Assembly: GCF_022539505.1 (NCBI RefSeq)
Contig: NC_061510.1
Coordinates: 41,317,047 to 41,381,046 of the forward strand
Direction of reading: 5' to 3'
DNA from: Lolium rigidum
Taxonomy: Eukaryota > Streptophyta > Magnoliopsida > Poales > Poaceae
DNA: 64,000 nt
Both the position numbers and the translations under genes were made by a program. The notes under the pieces are model-generated. The model was given only the letters and a program-made list of their open reading frames with translations. It did not search any database and had not been told where the DNA came from. Shown in pieces: positions 1-10,972 of the stretch (positions are counted from its first letter, which is position 1; each line of letters starts with the position of its first letter).

Positions 1-1
1 G

Positions 2-558
2 GCCGGCCGCTTCAACAACGTCGGCCGTCGTGCCTGGTGGTACGGCTCCGTCGATGACACGCTCCGCGAGTACGGATTCCGGCCACGCGTCCGCGGGCAA
101 CGGGAGCCGCTATACTTCCCGCAGGCGGCGAACATGGCGGCGCCGCCAACCACGCAGAGGGTGCCGGAACGGACCACGGCGTTCGAAACCTCACACACTG
201 GATCGTCTGCCGTTGGGCGCACGCGTTCGGCCGCGCTCGCGCCTCCTTCCACCGGCGCAAGCGGCCCTCCGTGGCGACGGCGACTAGGCGGAGTTCCCCG
301 CCCTACAGTACATTGTCGGCCGCTCCGTCGACGAAGACTACAGGCATATCGCGATCGACCAGCGGCAGGCGGCGTGGTCCGCCAGGGACCACGGCGCCAA
401 CTACGTCGACCTCGCTGGACCATCGGAGTTGCCGGCGCCAAAGGAGGAGAAGGCCGACGACATCGACAGCTGGTCCTTCGGGTCGCCCAGCGGCGACGAA
501 CTGGACTTCACGCCTTCGACTCCCCGCACCGCTAGATGTTGTTTTAGTTTTAGTTTGA
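2..558 (+). pseudogene. Decayed repeat-borne gene, C-terminal part
   Basis: No function can be assigned. Codon-like sequence appears in three successive frames. Frame 2 opens with a GRFNNVGRRAWWYG stretch and a VDDTLREYGF stretch; the reading then shifts, and after about 295 it continues as LQYIVGRSVDEDYRHI, an AAWSARDHGANYVDL stretch and an acidic tail with DDIDSWSFGSPSGDE. A stop between the two halves (near 285) and the frame changes show it is broken. The GC-rich coding part ends at about 560 and gives way to AT-rich DNA. Similar GRRxWW-containing proteins are common near DNA transposons in Triticeae genomes (from memory, not searched). It resembles the minus-strand pseudogene at 42588-45184. 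The window edge cuts off the N-terminus. Confidence 0.5.
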
Positions 559-1393
559 ATTCGCGTTAAATTTGTACAAATTTCGTTCGAACTTCGTACG
601 AATATCGTTTTCAACATTTGAATTTGATTTTCTAAATATATCGGGACCGCTGGTTTGAGGGCGCCGGGTCCCCAAATAGACGATGATGTGCCGGCGTCCC
701 CCAAAAGGAGGTGCCGACGCCCCTGCCGGCGCCTATTGGGGTACTTTAGATATTTACAGGTCATCCATATCTCTTCGAATAGTTTTTTGATACTGACATT
801 GAATTGGAATAGTATACTTCTGAGATAAGATACATGATGTAACTAACATACTAATCAAAATTTGTGGAAGATGGTATGTTAACGCTGAGAGATGGAGTAA
901 TTACCATAACATAATCTCAGGAGTCAACTGAATGATGTGATTATCTATTGTGCTATATTGTAGCATATGTCGGCCATAATATGAAAATATAAGGATGTAA
1001 CACCCCAATTTTTACACTTTAGGCAACATCATATCATTCATATGCATTTCATATATTTTTTTCAACTCTTCAATTAAAAATATTCCATCAATTGTTCTCT
1101 GTAAAAGCAGAGTGGGAAACCTGTGATGAAATTATTTTCAAAGTGTAGTAATGTGGAGAATTAAACCTCCCGATGTCCTATTTTGGATAACCTCATTTAC
1201 ATTTTTTTTCTGAAGTTTAGTTGTGCCTGTGTTTTGTACCATTCCCAAACAATTTTCCAAAGAAACATAAAAAAAAGATATAAAAAAGGGCAGCCTAATT
1301 GGGCCGACCCAGCGGACCGAACCAGCCCAGCCATGAAGCAGCCCGAGCACCGCTCCCTTTTTTTCCATCACTCGCTGACAGGTGGGCCTACTT
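559..1393. other. AT-rich intergenic DNA
   Basis: I see no gene here. A G/C-rich patch with short inverted GCCGGCG blocks lies at about 650-740; the rest is AT-rich and carries only short chance ORFs. Confidence 0.5.
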
Positions 1394-1877
1394 AAGGTTT
1401 TGGCTACTGGATTGATAAAATTTACCGGAGGGGGTCGGTATTTTGGGTTACCGGGGTTACCGGAAAATTCCGCCCATTTTCGGACGAAAATTCTAATCTT
1501 AATTTCAATTAAAATTAACTTTTCAAGTAAATGATGCCGAAAACCTACCATTTAGCACGTTGGCCTTGATGGTTTAGTGGATGTTGTTTGTACCAGTCTT
1601 TGCTGCCGTTAGAGGTTCGATTTTTGGTAGCTGTATTTTTTATTTACATGTACTTCATATGCGAATCAAAACTTCAAAAAATATAAATAGAATTGTTCCA
1701 CGGTAGGAACTGTACCACTGTGCTAGGATGCTTGGTTTGCCCAAATGTGCGATAGACGTTTTGTATACTTTTAACAGTTTGAACCAATCCGAATATTTTC
1801 AGCCGATAAGAGAATTTTATCGGGAGGGGTCGGTAAAATTGGTTACCAGGCGGTAATTTTTCCGTAACCAAAACCTT
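1394..1877. mobile_element. Terminal-inverted-repeat element (MITE-like)
   Basis: The left end reads AAGGTTTTGGCTAC and the right end, reverse-complemented, reads AAGGTTTTGGTTAC. Both are followed by TTACCG/GGTCGG motifs, so the two ends match with interruptions over roughly 60 bp. Length is 484 bp with no ORF of transposase size. I could not find a clean target-site duplication, so the superfamily is undecided. It lies directly upstream of a GC-rich gene-like leader. Confidence 0.5.
1558..1650 (+). other. tRNA-like module (A-box/B-box)
   Basis: TGGTTTAGTGG at 1571-1581 resembles an RNA polymerase III A-box and GGTTCGATTTTTGG at 1615-1628 resembles a B-box, at tRNA-like spacing. Acceptor-stem pairing is not evident, so this is not called a tRNA gene. 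It may be a relic of a tRNA-derived SINE inside the surrounding inverted-repeat element. Confidence 0.3.
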
Positions 1878-2320
1878 GGTCCCACCAGCCGGAGGCTCCT
1901 TCAACCTCCTGCCGAAACCTCCACGCGCCCCCGCACCCCACGTCGCCCACGCCCCGTACTCCCCCTCACTCTCTCTCTTTCAAGCCAGAGCCTCACTCTC
2001 TCTTTTGACCCTACCCGCCTCCTCTATCGTGCCGCCAGGCTGCGGAAACCGCTCTCCGGAGTTGCCACTGACGCCACCGTCTTCTTGTCGCTGCCACCGA
2101 CTCGGTGAGTTAGAGCTTCCCATTCTTGGTCATTTCAATCGGATCTTCCTTGCGCATCATCTGGGTCCTCTCTCAGAGCACAGTGTCGACTTCGTCGACG
2201 ACTGAACCTCGCCAGAGCCGCGCTAGCTCCGTCTGCCAGGGCCACCCGAGGAGGAGCAGCTGGACGCCGGCTGAGACCACTGTCGGATCCGCCGTATTTC
2301 GCCGCACATAGCCCTCTTCC
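1878..2320 (+). other. GC-rich gene-like leader, function unknown
   Basis: The segment is C-rich with CTCTCTCT tracts, as in grass 5' untranslated leaders, and has a good splice-donor sequence (CTCGGTGAGTT) at about 2103. The longest reading frame (1876-2205) runs into the putative intron and has no recognisable domain. It could be the first exon of a lost gene or of a captured gene fragment. Confidence 0.3.
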
Positions 2321-3737
2321 TATACGCCGACGAGGACCATCATAACGTCGTCGTTAAGCACGTCCGAGCGAAATCTTCGCCTCATCATCGCCACGTCAGC
2401 CCTAGGTGTGGTCAACACTTACTAGTCAATGTTAGATCTGGCCCGTAGATTTCGTTTAGGTCCTACGGATCAGAATGGCAACCGCGTGACATATGAACCA
2501 GCCAATGGGGAGTTTTTGGTTAAATAGAATTTCATGTAGTCCCTAAATTGCAAAATTCATAACCAGAGTTTTATAACTCTAAAAAAATACAAATTTTATG
2601 TCTATGAAATCGTGGAAACATAAGGAACACTCTGGTAGAATGAAATTTGAACTTAAAGAGGTAAAAACTTATTCAAATTTAAAAATCCTAGTTTGAACAT
2701 TTCAATATAAAACAAAACCTATAATCTCAAAATGAGTAATTATTTCTGCATTACTTTTGTATAATCACCTAGCATCCAGAGATGTCTCTTGTATGTTGGT
2801 TCATAGTCTATAAAATATCAATTGCATTTAATTGTTAAGTGCCATTGTTTTAACCATAAAGAACTTATGTAAACCTTATTTAAGTTGATCCTTTGCACTA
2901 CCAGTTTTGTAAATTATATTTAGGATAGAAGAGAATTTTGTTCAAACCCATTCAACAGATTTAAAATCCTCATGCATACATGGCATACATAGCATACATT
3001 GCATGTGTGTGGTTTGTGAGTTCCTATTCATTGCAATTTGTTTGATCATGTAGATTGTCTTGAGTGTACCCACTATTGTGGATTGTGATACCAGCAACCT
3101 CAACCAAGGCAAGTTCACATTGTTCATGAATACCGAATATTTTTTATGCACTTAGATGTTTTCTTGGAATGCATGTGTAGGTATTTTTATTGGTCTTATT
3201 ATGCTAGTATTGCTTTATTATGACACCTACGCAAAATAGCCATATTAACTTCCATGACTTGATTCCGTTGTCGCGAACATAGGTTAAATTTCTTAGATAT
3301 GCTGAATAGTGGCATGGGAGGGAACTCATGGTGTGGTTATGTGTTAGATAAAAGTATGTTTTAGATATGGAAAAAACAACTTAATTAATCAACCACCTGG
3401 GTGAATGGCATTGATATTCTTTGGTCGATTGGCAATTAGAACCATCTATATGGGGCCATTTCTATGAGTTTGCACCACTATTTCTATGCTGGCCATGTCT
3501 ATGGGCCATGTCTATGTTCTTATCATGTCCTTTGCACACTTGCGGAAAGCACTCAGGAACTATGGAGATTAGACATGTTAATAGCTAAGTAGCTTTCATG
3601 TGCAACCGCAGGTCATATGGACTCTGTCTTGACTAAGTACGTTAGAATGTGTAGGTAGGAACAAGTCTGTTGTGGTTGGGGAACTACTTCTGAAAGGTCT
3701 TGTCTTAGTATTCACCCGACAATATGAGCAAATTGAT
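2321..3737. other. AT-rich intergenic DNA
   Basis: I see no convincing gene, RNA or repeat boundary. The sequence is AT-rich with short chance ORFs and ends at the LTR beginning at 3738. Confidence 0.5.
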
Positions 3738-5084
3738 TGATGACTGCAAGTATACAGATCAGTTGTAGCTAGTTTCGAAATAAGAGTATCGAACCACGAG
3801 GAGCTACTAGTAATGATCTTTATATCCCTTGCTAATTTCTACTAAATATTACTTAATAATTGTTTTCTAATCTCAAAATGATAAAAAGGGGTGTTGTAAA
3901 TGGTTGCAGGAAAAGTAAGTAAAGCAGTAAAAATGTTATATGAAAAAGGGTTGGAACTTTATAAGACAAAGTGTTCTCAGAGATTATTGGATCCACCATT
4001 AGCACTAGAACTCATGTTAATCAAGATGAAATATGATTTCAAGCATGTTGTGTGTGGGAGAGCTCCGTAATAAGATGCGCCAAGAAAGCCATTGGTCATC
4101 GCATCTCTAAATAACCATAACATCTAGCCTTCCGCGGCCACATATGGACTAATGCTACTAAGGGGTAAACCCCATTGTCAACGATATGAGCTTTATGAAT
4201 CCCTCTTATACCCCTTATCCATGTGTCAAACCGCCGATACAGTAATGTCACTTCTCGTCGTTCGTTCTACCACACTTCAAAGAGTAGTTCCCTCTCAAGA
4301 CCAATAGGCAATATTACATGGTGCACAACATGTAATAACAAGAGATAAAACTAACACACATTAATACTTGAAACTATAAATCATCTTAGATTCATCTCAT
4401 ATTCATGCTAGGGTTTTCCATCTCCCCAAGAACTAATAAGACTAGTCACACATGGAGACAATCAAGAACATCATCATAATCTTTGTGGAATGAATGAGAG
4501 GAATGGAACGAATTCGAGTACAAATCCACAATAGCTATCAAGATTACAACTATGGTTGGAGAATGATGGTGATGACGGTGCAGCGGTTGATGATGATGAA
4601 GGGGATGATGCCTTGTCCTCCGATGATCCACGTAGCAGCCCGGATCTTGTCTTCTCCAAAGTTCCTTCTTGAGATCTGATCTGGGGCGGTGTTTTTGTTT
4701 GTTTCACGGAGCTGTGTGTATCTGATCTCTGTTCCGTCTGCGGGAGGTGAAAGTATTTGTTGAGGCGGTGCTCCTGGTGGGTGGTACGGGCGGATGGTAC
4801 GGGCGGGCTCTTCCCGTACCGATGCCCGTTAAACTCCCTAGAAGTTTTCCTCGCATTGTCCTTTCGCCCAGACGCATTATTAAGTGCAAAAATAATTTAT
4901 ATCACATCAAAATGCTAGAAAATGATAGTTTTCATTAATATTTCATGATTGACTTATTATTTTAGGATCATGTGTAGACAAGCATAAAAGGGCGCGGTAG
5001 CGCGGTGAAATACAAAAATCCTATCTCTACTTGATGATAACTTGATGAAATAATGATGCAAAACATGCTAAAATGCACTCATCA
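3738..5084 (-). repeat. 3' LTR of the decayed Athila-like element
   Basis: The block starts TGATGACTGC and ends GCACTCATCA, giving TGATGA/TCATCA terminal inversions. The right flank reads ACTTCCCCAAGCTT, which on the minus strand is a polypurine tract abutting the LTR. The LTR is therefore the 3' LTR of a minus-strand element whose pol region lies to the right. Length is 1347 bp. It contains GGTACGGGCGG repeats near 4786-4820. The 5' LTR is not in this window. Confidence 0.75.
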
Positions 5085-5098
5085 ACTTCCCCAAGCTT
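5085..5098 (-). other. Polypurine tract of the Athila-like element
   Basis: On the minus strand this reads AAGCTTGGGGAAGT, directly next to the LTR end. It would prime plus-strand synthesis in reverse transcription. The same AAGCTTGGGGA core precedes the LTRs of the nested elements in this window. Confidence 0.7.
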
Positions 5099-5317
5099 AA
5101 ACTCTTGCTCTCCCCGAGCAAAATACGAGCTTAATGGACAGAGTCATCTTTGTTCATGAAGCGAGAGTCGTTAAAACAAATGAGGCATTTCTCAAGAATA
5201 AGGGTTATAACATCGGATGTAAAACTAGAGCATCAATTAAACCATACTATTCTCAAACTCAAATGACTTAGAGGCCTCCACACCTTATGTTTTAGGTATA
5301 CTTCAAGGGTGTACCAT

Positions 5318-5850
5318 TGACAGTGGCTAGATCCGGCAAGCCCGGGTGGCCCACAAATGGTGATGGTGGTATACGGCCCATCAGGCGGCCCAGTTGCTGT
5401 TGATCAGGATGGAGGAAGTCCAGCCCAGGAGCAAGGAGCCGGATCCAATCGAACTTTCTTGGAAGCCGGATTCGGCCTGGCCCATCAGGGGTAGCCAGAT
5501 CCAGTACGACGTATTAGGGGTAGGCGGATCCTTGACGTGCACGGCAAAGTAATGTTCCGTAGTTAGACAAGATTGTATTCCGGGTAGGACTATCCGTAGA
5601 AACCCTAAATCCTGGCGCCTTTATAATCCGGATCCCGGGAGCCCTAGAGGCACAACTACAACTCATTGTAACAACGCGAAAGCGGCTAGATAATTCCAAA
5701 CAAGAGCAGTAGGCCCTATCCTCGAGCAGGTGTTCCGAAGCTGGGTAAATCACGTACCACCATCCCGAGTGCTCTCCTCTCTATGGCCCCTACTTCTTCC
5801 CCCCTCCATGAGGATCCCTCCTCCGGGGTATTGTCGAGTAGGCAACGACA
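5318..5850. repeat. Candidate solo LTR or small insertion
   Basis: Base composition rises sharply here. The segment begins TGACAGTGGC and ends GGCAACGACA, and holds a TATA-like CCTTTATAATCC, then ACCACCATCCCGAGTGC, reminiscent of grass gypsy LTRs. I could not identify matching target duplications, so the boundaries are approximate. Confidence 0.3.
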
Positions 5851-6420
5851 CGTTACAAGGTTTAATAAAAGACAAGAATATTACTTTATCTAGGTATCAT
5901 AAAATAATTAAGTTAGCTTTTCTTCATGGTTCTTTCTAATAGCTTTTCTCTTTTTAGCACTTCTTATCTTTTCATTTATTTTTATTACACAATCTTCTTT
6001 TCTTTCTTTCTATCTTTCTTTTTCTCACACGAAGGAACCAATGATCATAAAATACTTTGTAGGTAATTTTCCTATAGCCTATCAAAGCTTTTTGGTGTGG
6101 AGGACTATAAAATCATTATCATGATGCAAGTACAATTATACTCATCCTAATTCATACATTTAATGCAATAATCATAATGCAAACATACTTCAGATATGAT
6201 AATAACTCAAGATTCATTGGATAAAATCCTTCACTCTCCAAGGGAAACTAAACAAGTGCTAATGAAATCCTTATCAATATTCGAACTAAATGCATATTGG
6301 AAGTAAATATTCGAACTAAAAGGGATAGATTACAAGGTGTTATAGATATACCCAAGCTTGGAATCAAGCCAGGTGGGATCAAATAATCCTTGCGATTATT
6401 TGGTACCGTATTTTATCCTT

Positions 6421-6989
6421 TTACTTCAAAGGGGCTTCCCCTTCGAGTTTATGGATCTTGGTCTGCAGCGCGACGGTGAAGGCTTCGAGATAGATGATGC
6501 GGGCAGAACGCTCTTTAGCCAGCTTCTCTAGAAGAGTGATGTAATTCTTGCTTACTTCGAGCGTCTTCTTCTGCGTATCAAGAGAACGAAGACAAATATC
6601 AAGGTTAGCCTCCATCTCTTTGATGATCTTTTCATCCATCAGGTCCAGGTAGCGTCACAAAAGCCGCACATGCTTTGCGGATCTAGGGGCCTTCTCTTCA
6701 ATCCTCTTGATGCGCTTATCCATCGTATCCAGCGACTCCTGCCTGTCATGATCTTCTGTCTTCAACTTGTTGATGAGGCAAAATCCTTCTTCTTCTTCCT
6801 CGAAGCTCATATCAATTTCATCATAGTCATCATCCCTGCCTACAGCCAAGCCAAAAGTTCTTCAACCTCCAATGATCTTCTCTCTAAGCTTGAAACCTTC
6901 TTCCGGATCACTTTCGTTTCTCCATCGTTCAGCCTATTCGCCCCTTGTGACATCCTTCTTCGAGGCATCACGGGTTCCTTACTTGCCAT
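6421..6989 (-). pseudogene. Charged coiled-coil ORF in the 3' region of the gypsy element
   Basis: Reading leftward from an ATG at 6989, the protein starts MASKEPVMPRRRMSQ. It continues through a lysine/glutamate-rich segment, an acidic DYDEIDMSFEEEEEGF stretch (after a frameshift near 6850), and a heptad-like C-terminal part starting near 6640 that looks coiled-coil. Frame breaks lie near 6850 and 6650. ORFs of this kind are common downstream of pol in Triticeae Athila relatives. There is no transmembrane or enzymatic motif, and the function is unknown. Confidence 0.5.
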
Positions 6990-7194
6990 GGAACGATGAT
7001 GCAATGCTCCAAGGATGAGACCGTGATGAACTTTTATGAGATCTATTAGAATATGAGAAAAGACTTGTCCAGAAGTTATGAGGGGTTATGAAGAGAAAAA
7101 TCTCGTCTAATTATGGTTATGGTCGCTCGGAAAGAGAATCCCAGCAAATTGGAAAGAGATAAAACTAAAAAAGGAAATTTTGGACAACACGACG

Positions 7195-7560
7195 GTTCGT
7201 GGTACGGGCGCGGACCGTACCGTCCGCCACCGGACATCCTGCCAAAATTCGCAACAGACAAAGTCGGTTTTGGTCATTGGTACGGGCGGGTTTGCACCGT
7301 ACCGTATGCCCGTCAAGTTACCGACATAAGAAAAACGGAAAATATGTATATATGTTTTTTTAACATCTCGCAAACAAACGTAAGACGAAAGAGAAAACCT
7401 ACTGCAACTTTAGCGACCATCAGTACGGGCACATATGACTGTTCCGGCTGGCCGTACGGCGGACAAGGTCGGAACTAAAATTCGTCGGGGTTTCTAGTGG
7501 GTTTGGTGACCACTGGTACGGGCGGGTCCGGTCATACCGTCCGCCCATACCGAGGTCGCG
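7195..7560. repeat. Cluster of inverted GTACGGGCGG motifs
   Basis: GGTACGGGCG and its complement CCGTACC occur repeatedly (about 7200-7222, 7279-7312, 7423, 7450, 7515-7552), often as facing pairs that could fold into hairpins. The same motif occurs in the LTR near 4786-4820. The cluster lies between RNase H and the charged 3' ORF of the gypsy element. Confidence 0.5.
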
Positions 7561-7970
7561 AAAACTCCAATTAGCTCAGAAAACTGTAAAGACCTCGAAA
7601 ACGCAAACGAAAAACAAAAATCTAAAAACTTCAAACCTATAATATCAAAGAAAAACTTTCTTATAGTTATGAGTAAAGGGATACCGAATCACCTGGATCA
7701 TCTTATTGTTCGTCTCCCTCTTCCGTAGATGGTGGGTAGAAAATGCTTGCTTTCACCATCACAAAGAATAGGGGGACTTCTTATTCACAATAACAAAGTG
7801 TACCTATAGGAACAAAGACTGTAGACATGTTACAGGGCAATGCTTCTTTGCCAATGGATCCTCATTCTTCGAGTTGTGCTTCACTTCTCTCTATAATCTG
7901 CAAATCAAATTCTTGCAAAAGCAAAAATCCGTAGGATCATCCTCGGCTTGACATCACTTCTTTCAAGAAT

Positions 7971-9100
7971 TTATTTCAAACCCATACGATCAGTATGGAC
8001 TCTAACTTTTGAGTTAGTGATATATGATCTAAACTTTTCGAAAGAGAAGACAACTGCAAATAACTCTTTCTCTACTAAAGGATAGTTTATTTGTGCATCA
8101 TTTAGAGTCCGTCTAGCATGATGGATGATATTAACTTCATCACCATCTTGTTGGCACAAAGTGGCTCGAACTGATTCATGGCTTACTTCACAAAGTAAAT
8201 CAAAAGGTTCCTTCGAGTTAGGCGGTTGTATTATGGGAGCCTTAAGTAGAGCTTACTTAAGAATATTGAAAGTAGCAAGGCATTTTTCATCAAACTTAAA
8301 CCAAACATCTTTCTGTAAGAGGTTAGTTAGCGGTCTAGCTATCATAGAAAATTTTCAAATGAATCTTCTGTAAAACCCTGCATGATCAAGGAAACTTCTT
8401 ATACCTTTGATGTCTCGTGGATGTGGTATTTTCTCTATAGCTTCCACCTTGAACTTATCAACCTCTATGACCCTTCCTGAGATATTGTGCCTTAGTACTA
8501 TCCCTTCTTGAACCATGAAGTGGCACTTCTCCCAGTTCAATACTATATTAGTATCTTCGCATCTCTGCAAAACTTTATGAAAATTACGCAAGCATACGTT
8601 AAATGAAGTTCTATAGATAGAGAAGTCGTCTGTGACCATTTCCATTATATGCTCAATATAATCGGTACATGTGGCTATCATGCATCTTTGAAAAGTAGAA
8701 GGAGCTTTACATAATCTGAAAGGCATTCTTAGGTAAGCAATAATCCAAAAGGACAAGTAAAAGTTGTTTTTAGTTGATCTTCCGGACGAACAGCTATTTG
8801 GGAGAACCCGAAATATCCATCAAGATAACAAAAATGTGAATGCTTAGCAAGTCTTTCCAGAGTTTTATCTATAAAATACAATGGGTAATGATCTTTCCTA
8901 GTTTCCTTATTGCATTTTCTAAAATCAATGCACATCCTAAGTCCTACGACGGTTCTGGTTGGGACCATTTCACTATGTTTATTAGGTAGTACAATAAATC
9001 CTCCTTTCTTAGGAACACAATGAACTGGACTCACCCACTCACTCTCTTTGACATGATAGATGATACCTGCATCAAGAAGGCGGATGATTTCCTTTCTTAC
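7971..9100 (-). pseudogene. Ty3/gypsy reverse transcriptase and RNase H, broken
   Basis: This is part of a retrotransposon polyprotein that copies element RNA into DNA. From 9100 leftward it reads VSPVHCVPKKGGF, then GLRMCIDFRKCNKETRKDHYP and FCYLDGYFGFSQI (palm and finger motifs), MPFRLCKAPSTFQRCM, and the catalytic box as VTDDFSIY. The usual residue before the DD is a methionine and here it is threonine. A frameshift lies near 8740 and an in-frame stop near 8355. RNase H follows with a DAQINYPLVEKELFAVVFSF motif. The upstream part (KREMKEVV) lies at 23946-24284, and the gene is split by the 9101-23940 insertion. Confidence 0.85.
9096..9100. repeat. Left target-site duplication CTTAC
   Basis: CTTAC here matches CTTAC at 23941-23945, directly outside the two LTR ends. 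This proves the 9101-23940 element inserted as a unit. Confidence 0.9.
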
Positions 9101-10701
9101 TGATACGTCTCAAACATATCTATAATTTCTTATGTTCCATGCTAGTTTTATGACAATACTCACATGTTTTATATACACTTTATATCATTTTGATGCATTT
9201 TCCGGCACTAACCTATTAACAAGATGCCGAAGCGTCAGTTCCTGTTTTCTTCTATTTTTGGTTTCAGAAATCCTACACAGGAAATATTCTCGGAATTGGA
9301 CGAAACAAAAACCCACGGTCTTATTTTCCACGGAGCCTTCCAGAACACCGAAGAGGAGACGGAGAGGGGACACAAGGCGGCCACACCATAGGGGGGCGCG
9401 GCCCCACTCCTGGCCGCACCGCCTTATGGGGTGGGCCCCTCGAGCGTCCCCCGACTCTGCCCCTTCGCCTATATAATCCTTCCATCGCGAAAACCCTAGT
9501 ACTGAGAGCCACGATACAAGAAAAGTTACTGAGACGCCGCCGCCGTCAACCCTACCTCGGGGGGTTCTGAAGATCACCTCCGGCACCCTGCCGGAGAGGG
9601 GAATCATCACCGGAGGGCTCTACATCACCATGCCCGCCTCCGGACTGATGCGTCAGTAGTTCATCCTTGGACTATGGGTCCATAGCAGTAGCTAGATGGT
9701 TATCTTCTCCTCTTGTGCTATCATGTTTAGATCTTGTGAGCTGCCTATCATGATCAAGATCATCTTATTGTAATGCTACATGTTGTGTTTGTTGGGATCC
9801 GATGAATATGGAATACTATGTCAAGTTGATTATTGATCTATCATATATGTGTTGTTTATGATCTTGCATGCTCTCCGTTGCTAGTAGAGGCTCTGGCCAA
9901 GTTGATACTTGTAACTCCAAGAGGGAGTATTTATGCTCGATAGTGGGTTCATGCCTCCATTGAATGCAGGACGAGTGACGGAAAGTTCTAAGGTTGTGGA
10001 TGTGCTTGTTGCCACTAGGGATAAAACATCAATGCTTTATCTAAGGATATTTGTATTGTTTACATTACGCACGGTACTTAATGCAATTGTCTGTTGTTTG
10101 CAACTTAATACTGGAAGGGGTGCGGATGCTAACCCGAAGGTGGACTTTTTAGGCACAGATGCATGCTGGATAGCGGTCTATGTTCTTTGTCGTAATGCCC
10201 TAAGTAAATCTCATAGTAGTCATCATGATATGTATGTCCATTGTTATGCCCTCTCTATTTGTCAATTGCCCAACTATAATTTGTTCACCCAACATGCTAT
10301 TTATCTTATTGGAGAGACACCACTAGTGAACTGTGGACCCTGTTCCATTTTTTTACATCTGAAATACAATCTAGTGCAATCATTGTTCTCTGATGTTCTT
10401 TGCAAACAAACATCATTCTCCACACCATACGTTTAATCCTTTGTTTACAGCAAGCCGGTGAGATTGAAAACCTCACTGTTAAGTTGGAGAAAAGTATTTT
10501 GATTGTGTTATGCAGGTTCCACGTTGGCGCCGGAATCCCTGGTGTTGCGCCGCACTACACTCCTTCACCAACAACCTTCACGTGGCCTTCATCTCCTACT
10601 GGTTCGATAACCTTGGTTTCTTACTGAGGGAAAACTTGCTGCTGTGCGCATCACACCTTCCTCTTGGGGTTCCCAACGGACGTGTGCATCACGCGCCATC
10701 A
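9101..10701 (+). repeat. 5' LTR of the outer element
   Basis: 1601 bp, from TGATACGTCTCAAACATA to CACGCGCCATCA. A TATA box lies at 9470-9477. The downstream flank carries the primer-binding site, which fixes this as the 5' LTR. It pairs with the LTR at 22338-23940. Confidence 0.88.
9470..9477 (+). promoter_or_regulatory. LTR TATA box
   Basis: TATATAAT follows a GCCCCTTCGCC context that recurs at the same position of the related LTRs (for example 12645-12652 and about 22708-22715). It marks the likely U3/R boundary and start of element transcription. Confidence 0.55.
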
Positions 10702-10710
10702 AGACTTTTT

Positions 10711-10730
10711 TCTGGCGCCGTTGCCGGGGA
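10711..10730 (+). other. Primer-binding site of the outer element
   Basis: TCTGGCGCCGTTGCCGGGGA lies 9 bp after the LTR end. TGGCGCCGTTGCCGGGG is the site recalled for Athila-type elements, complementary to the 3' end of a tRNA (usually given as tRNA-Asp). It would prime minus-strand synthesis. Confidence 0.75.
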
Positions 10731-10784
10731 TCTAAAGAGAAGTTACACCCCAGAGATTTCCAACTCCCACGGCAACAACTGTTT

Positions 10785-10804
10785 TCTGGCGCCGTTGCCG
10801 GGGA
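10785..10804 (+). repeat. Second copy of the primer-binding-site motif
   Basis: The identical 20-mer occurs again, starting 83 bp beyond the LTR end, inside a TTTTCTGG context like that of the first copy. The third element of this type (57927 onward) also has two perfect copies. Confidence 0.8.
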
Positions 10805-10972
10805 GATCAAGACACGCTGCAAGGAGAGTCTCTCACACCCAATCTCTTTACTTTGTTTATTGTCTTGCTTTATTTTATTTTCTGTCTTGTTTGCTTTCTT
10901 TATATTAAAAACACAAAAAAATTAGTTACTTGCATTTACTTTATTTATCAGTTTACCTTAGTTTATTTCATC

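Larger units (their letters stand above)
5085..9100 (-). mobile_element. Athila-like Ty3/gypsy element, left (3') internal part
   Basis: This is the portion of the host element between its 3' LTR and the nested insertion at 9101. Moving leftward it carries reverse transcriptase, RNase H, a non-coding stretch with GTACGG palindromes, a charged ORF and a long 3' untranslated region. I saw no integrase between RNase H and the charged ORF, so the copy is either deleted or derives from a non-autonomous lineage. The element resumes at 23946 after the insertion. Confidence 0.75.

Noticed and set aside
9185..9610. Minus-strand ORFs in LTRs (also 12348-12728, 18954-19442 and 22422-22823)
   Set aside because: They are antisense shadows of the LTR U3 region, recurring only because the LTRs are copies of each other.
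10589..10925. Overlapping ORFs around the primer-binding site
   Set aside because: They cross the LTR boundary and the primer-binding site and have no conserved motif.
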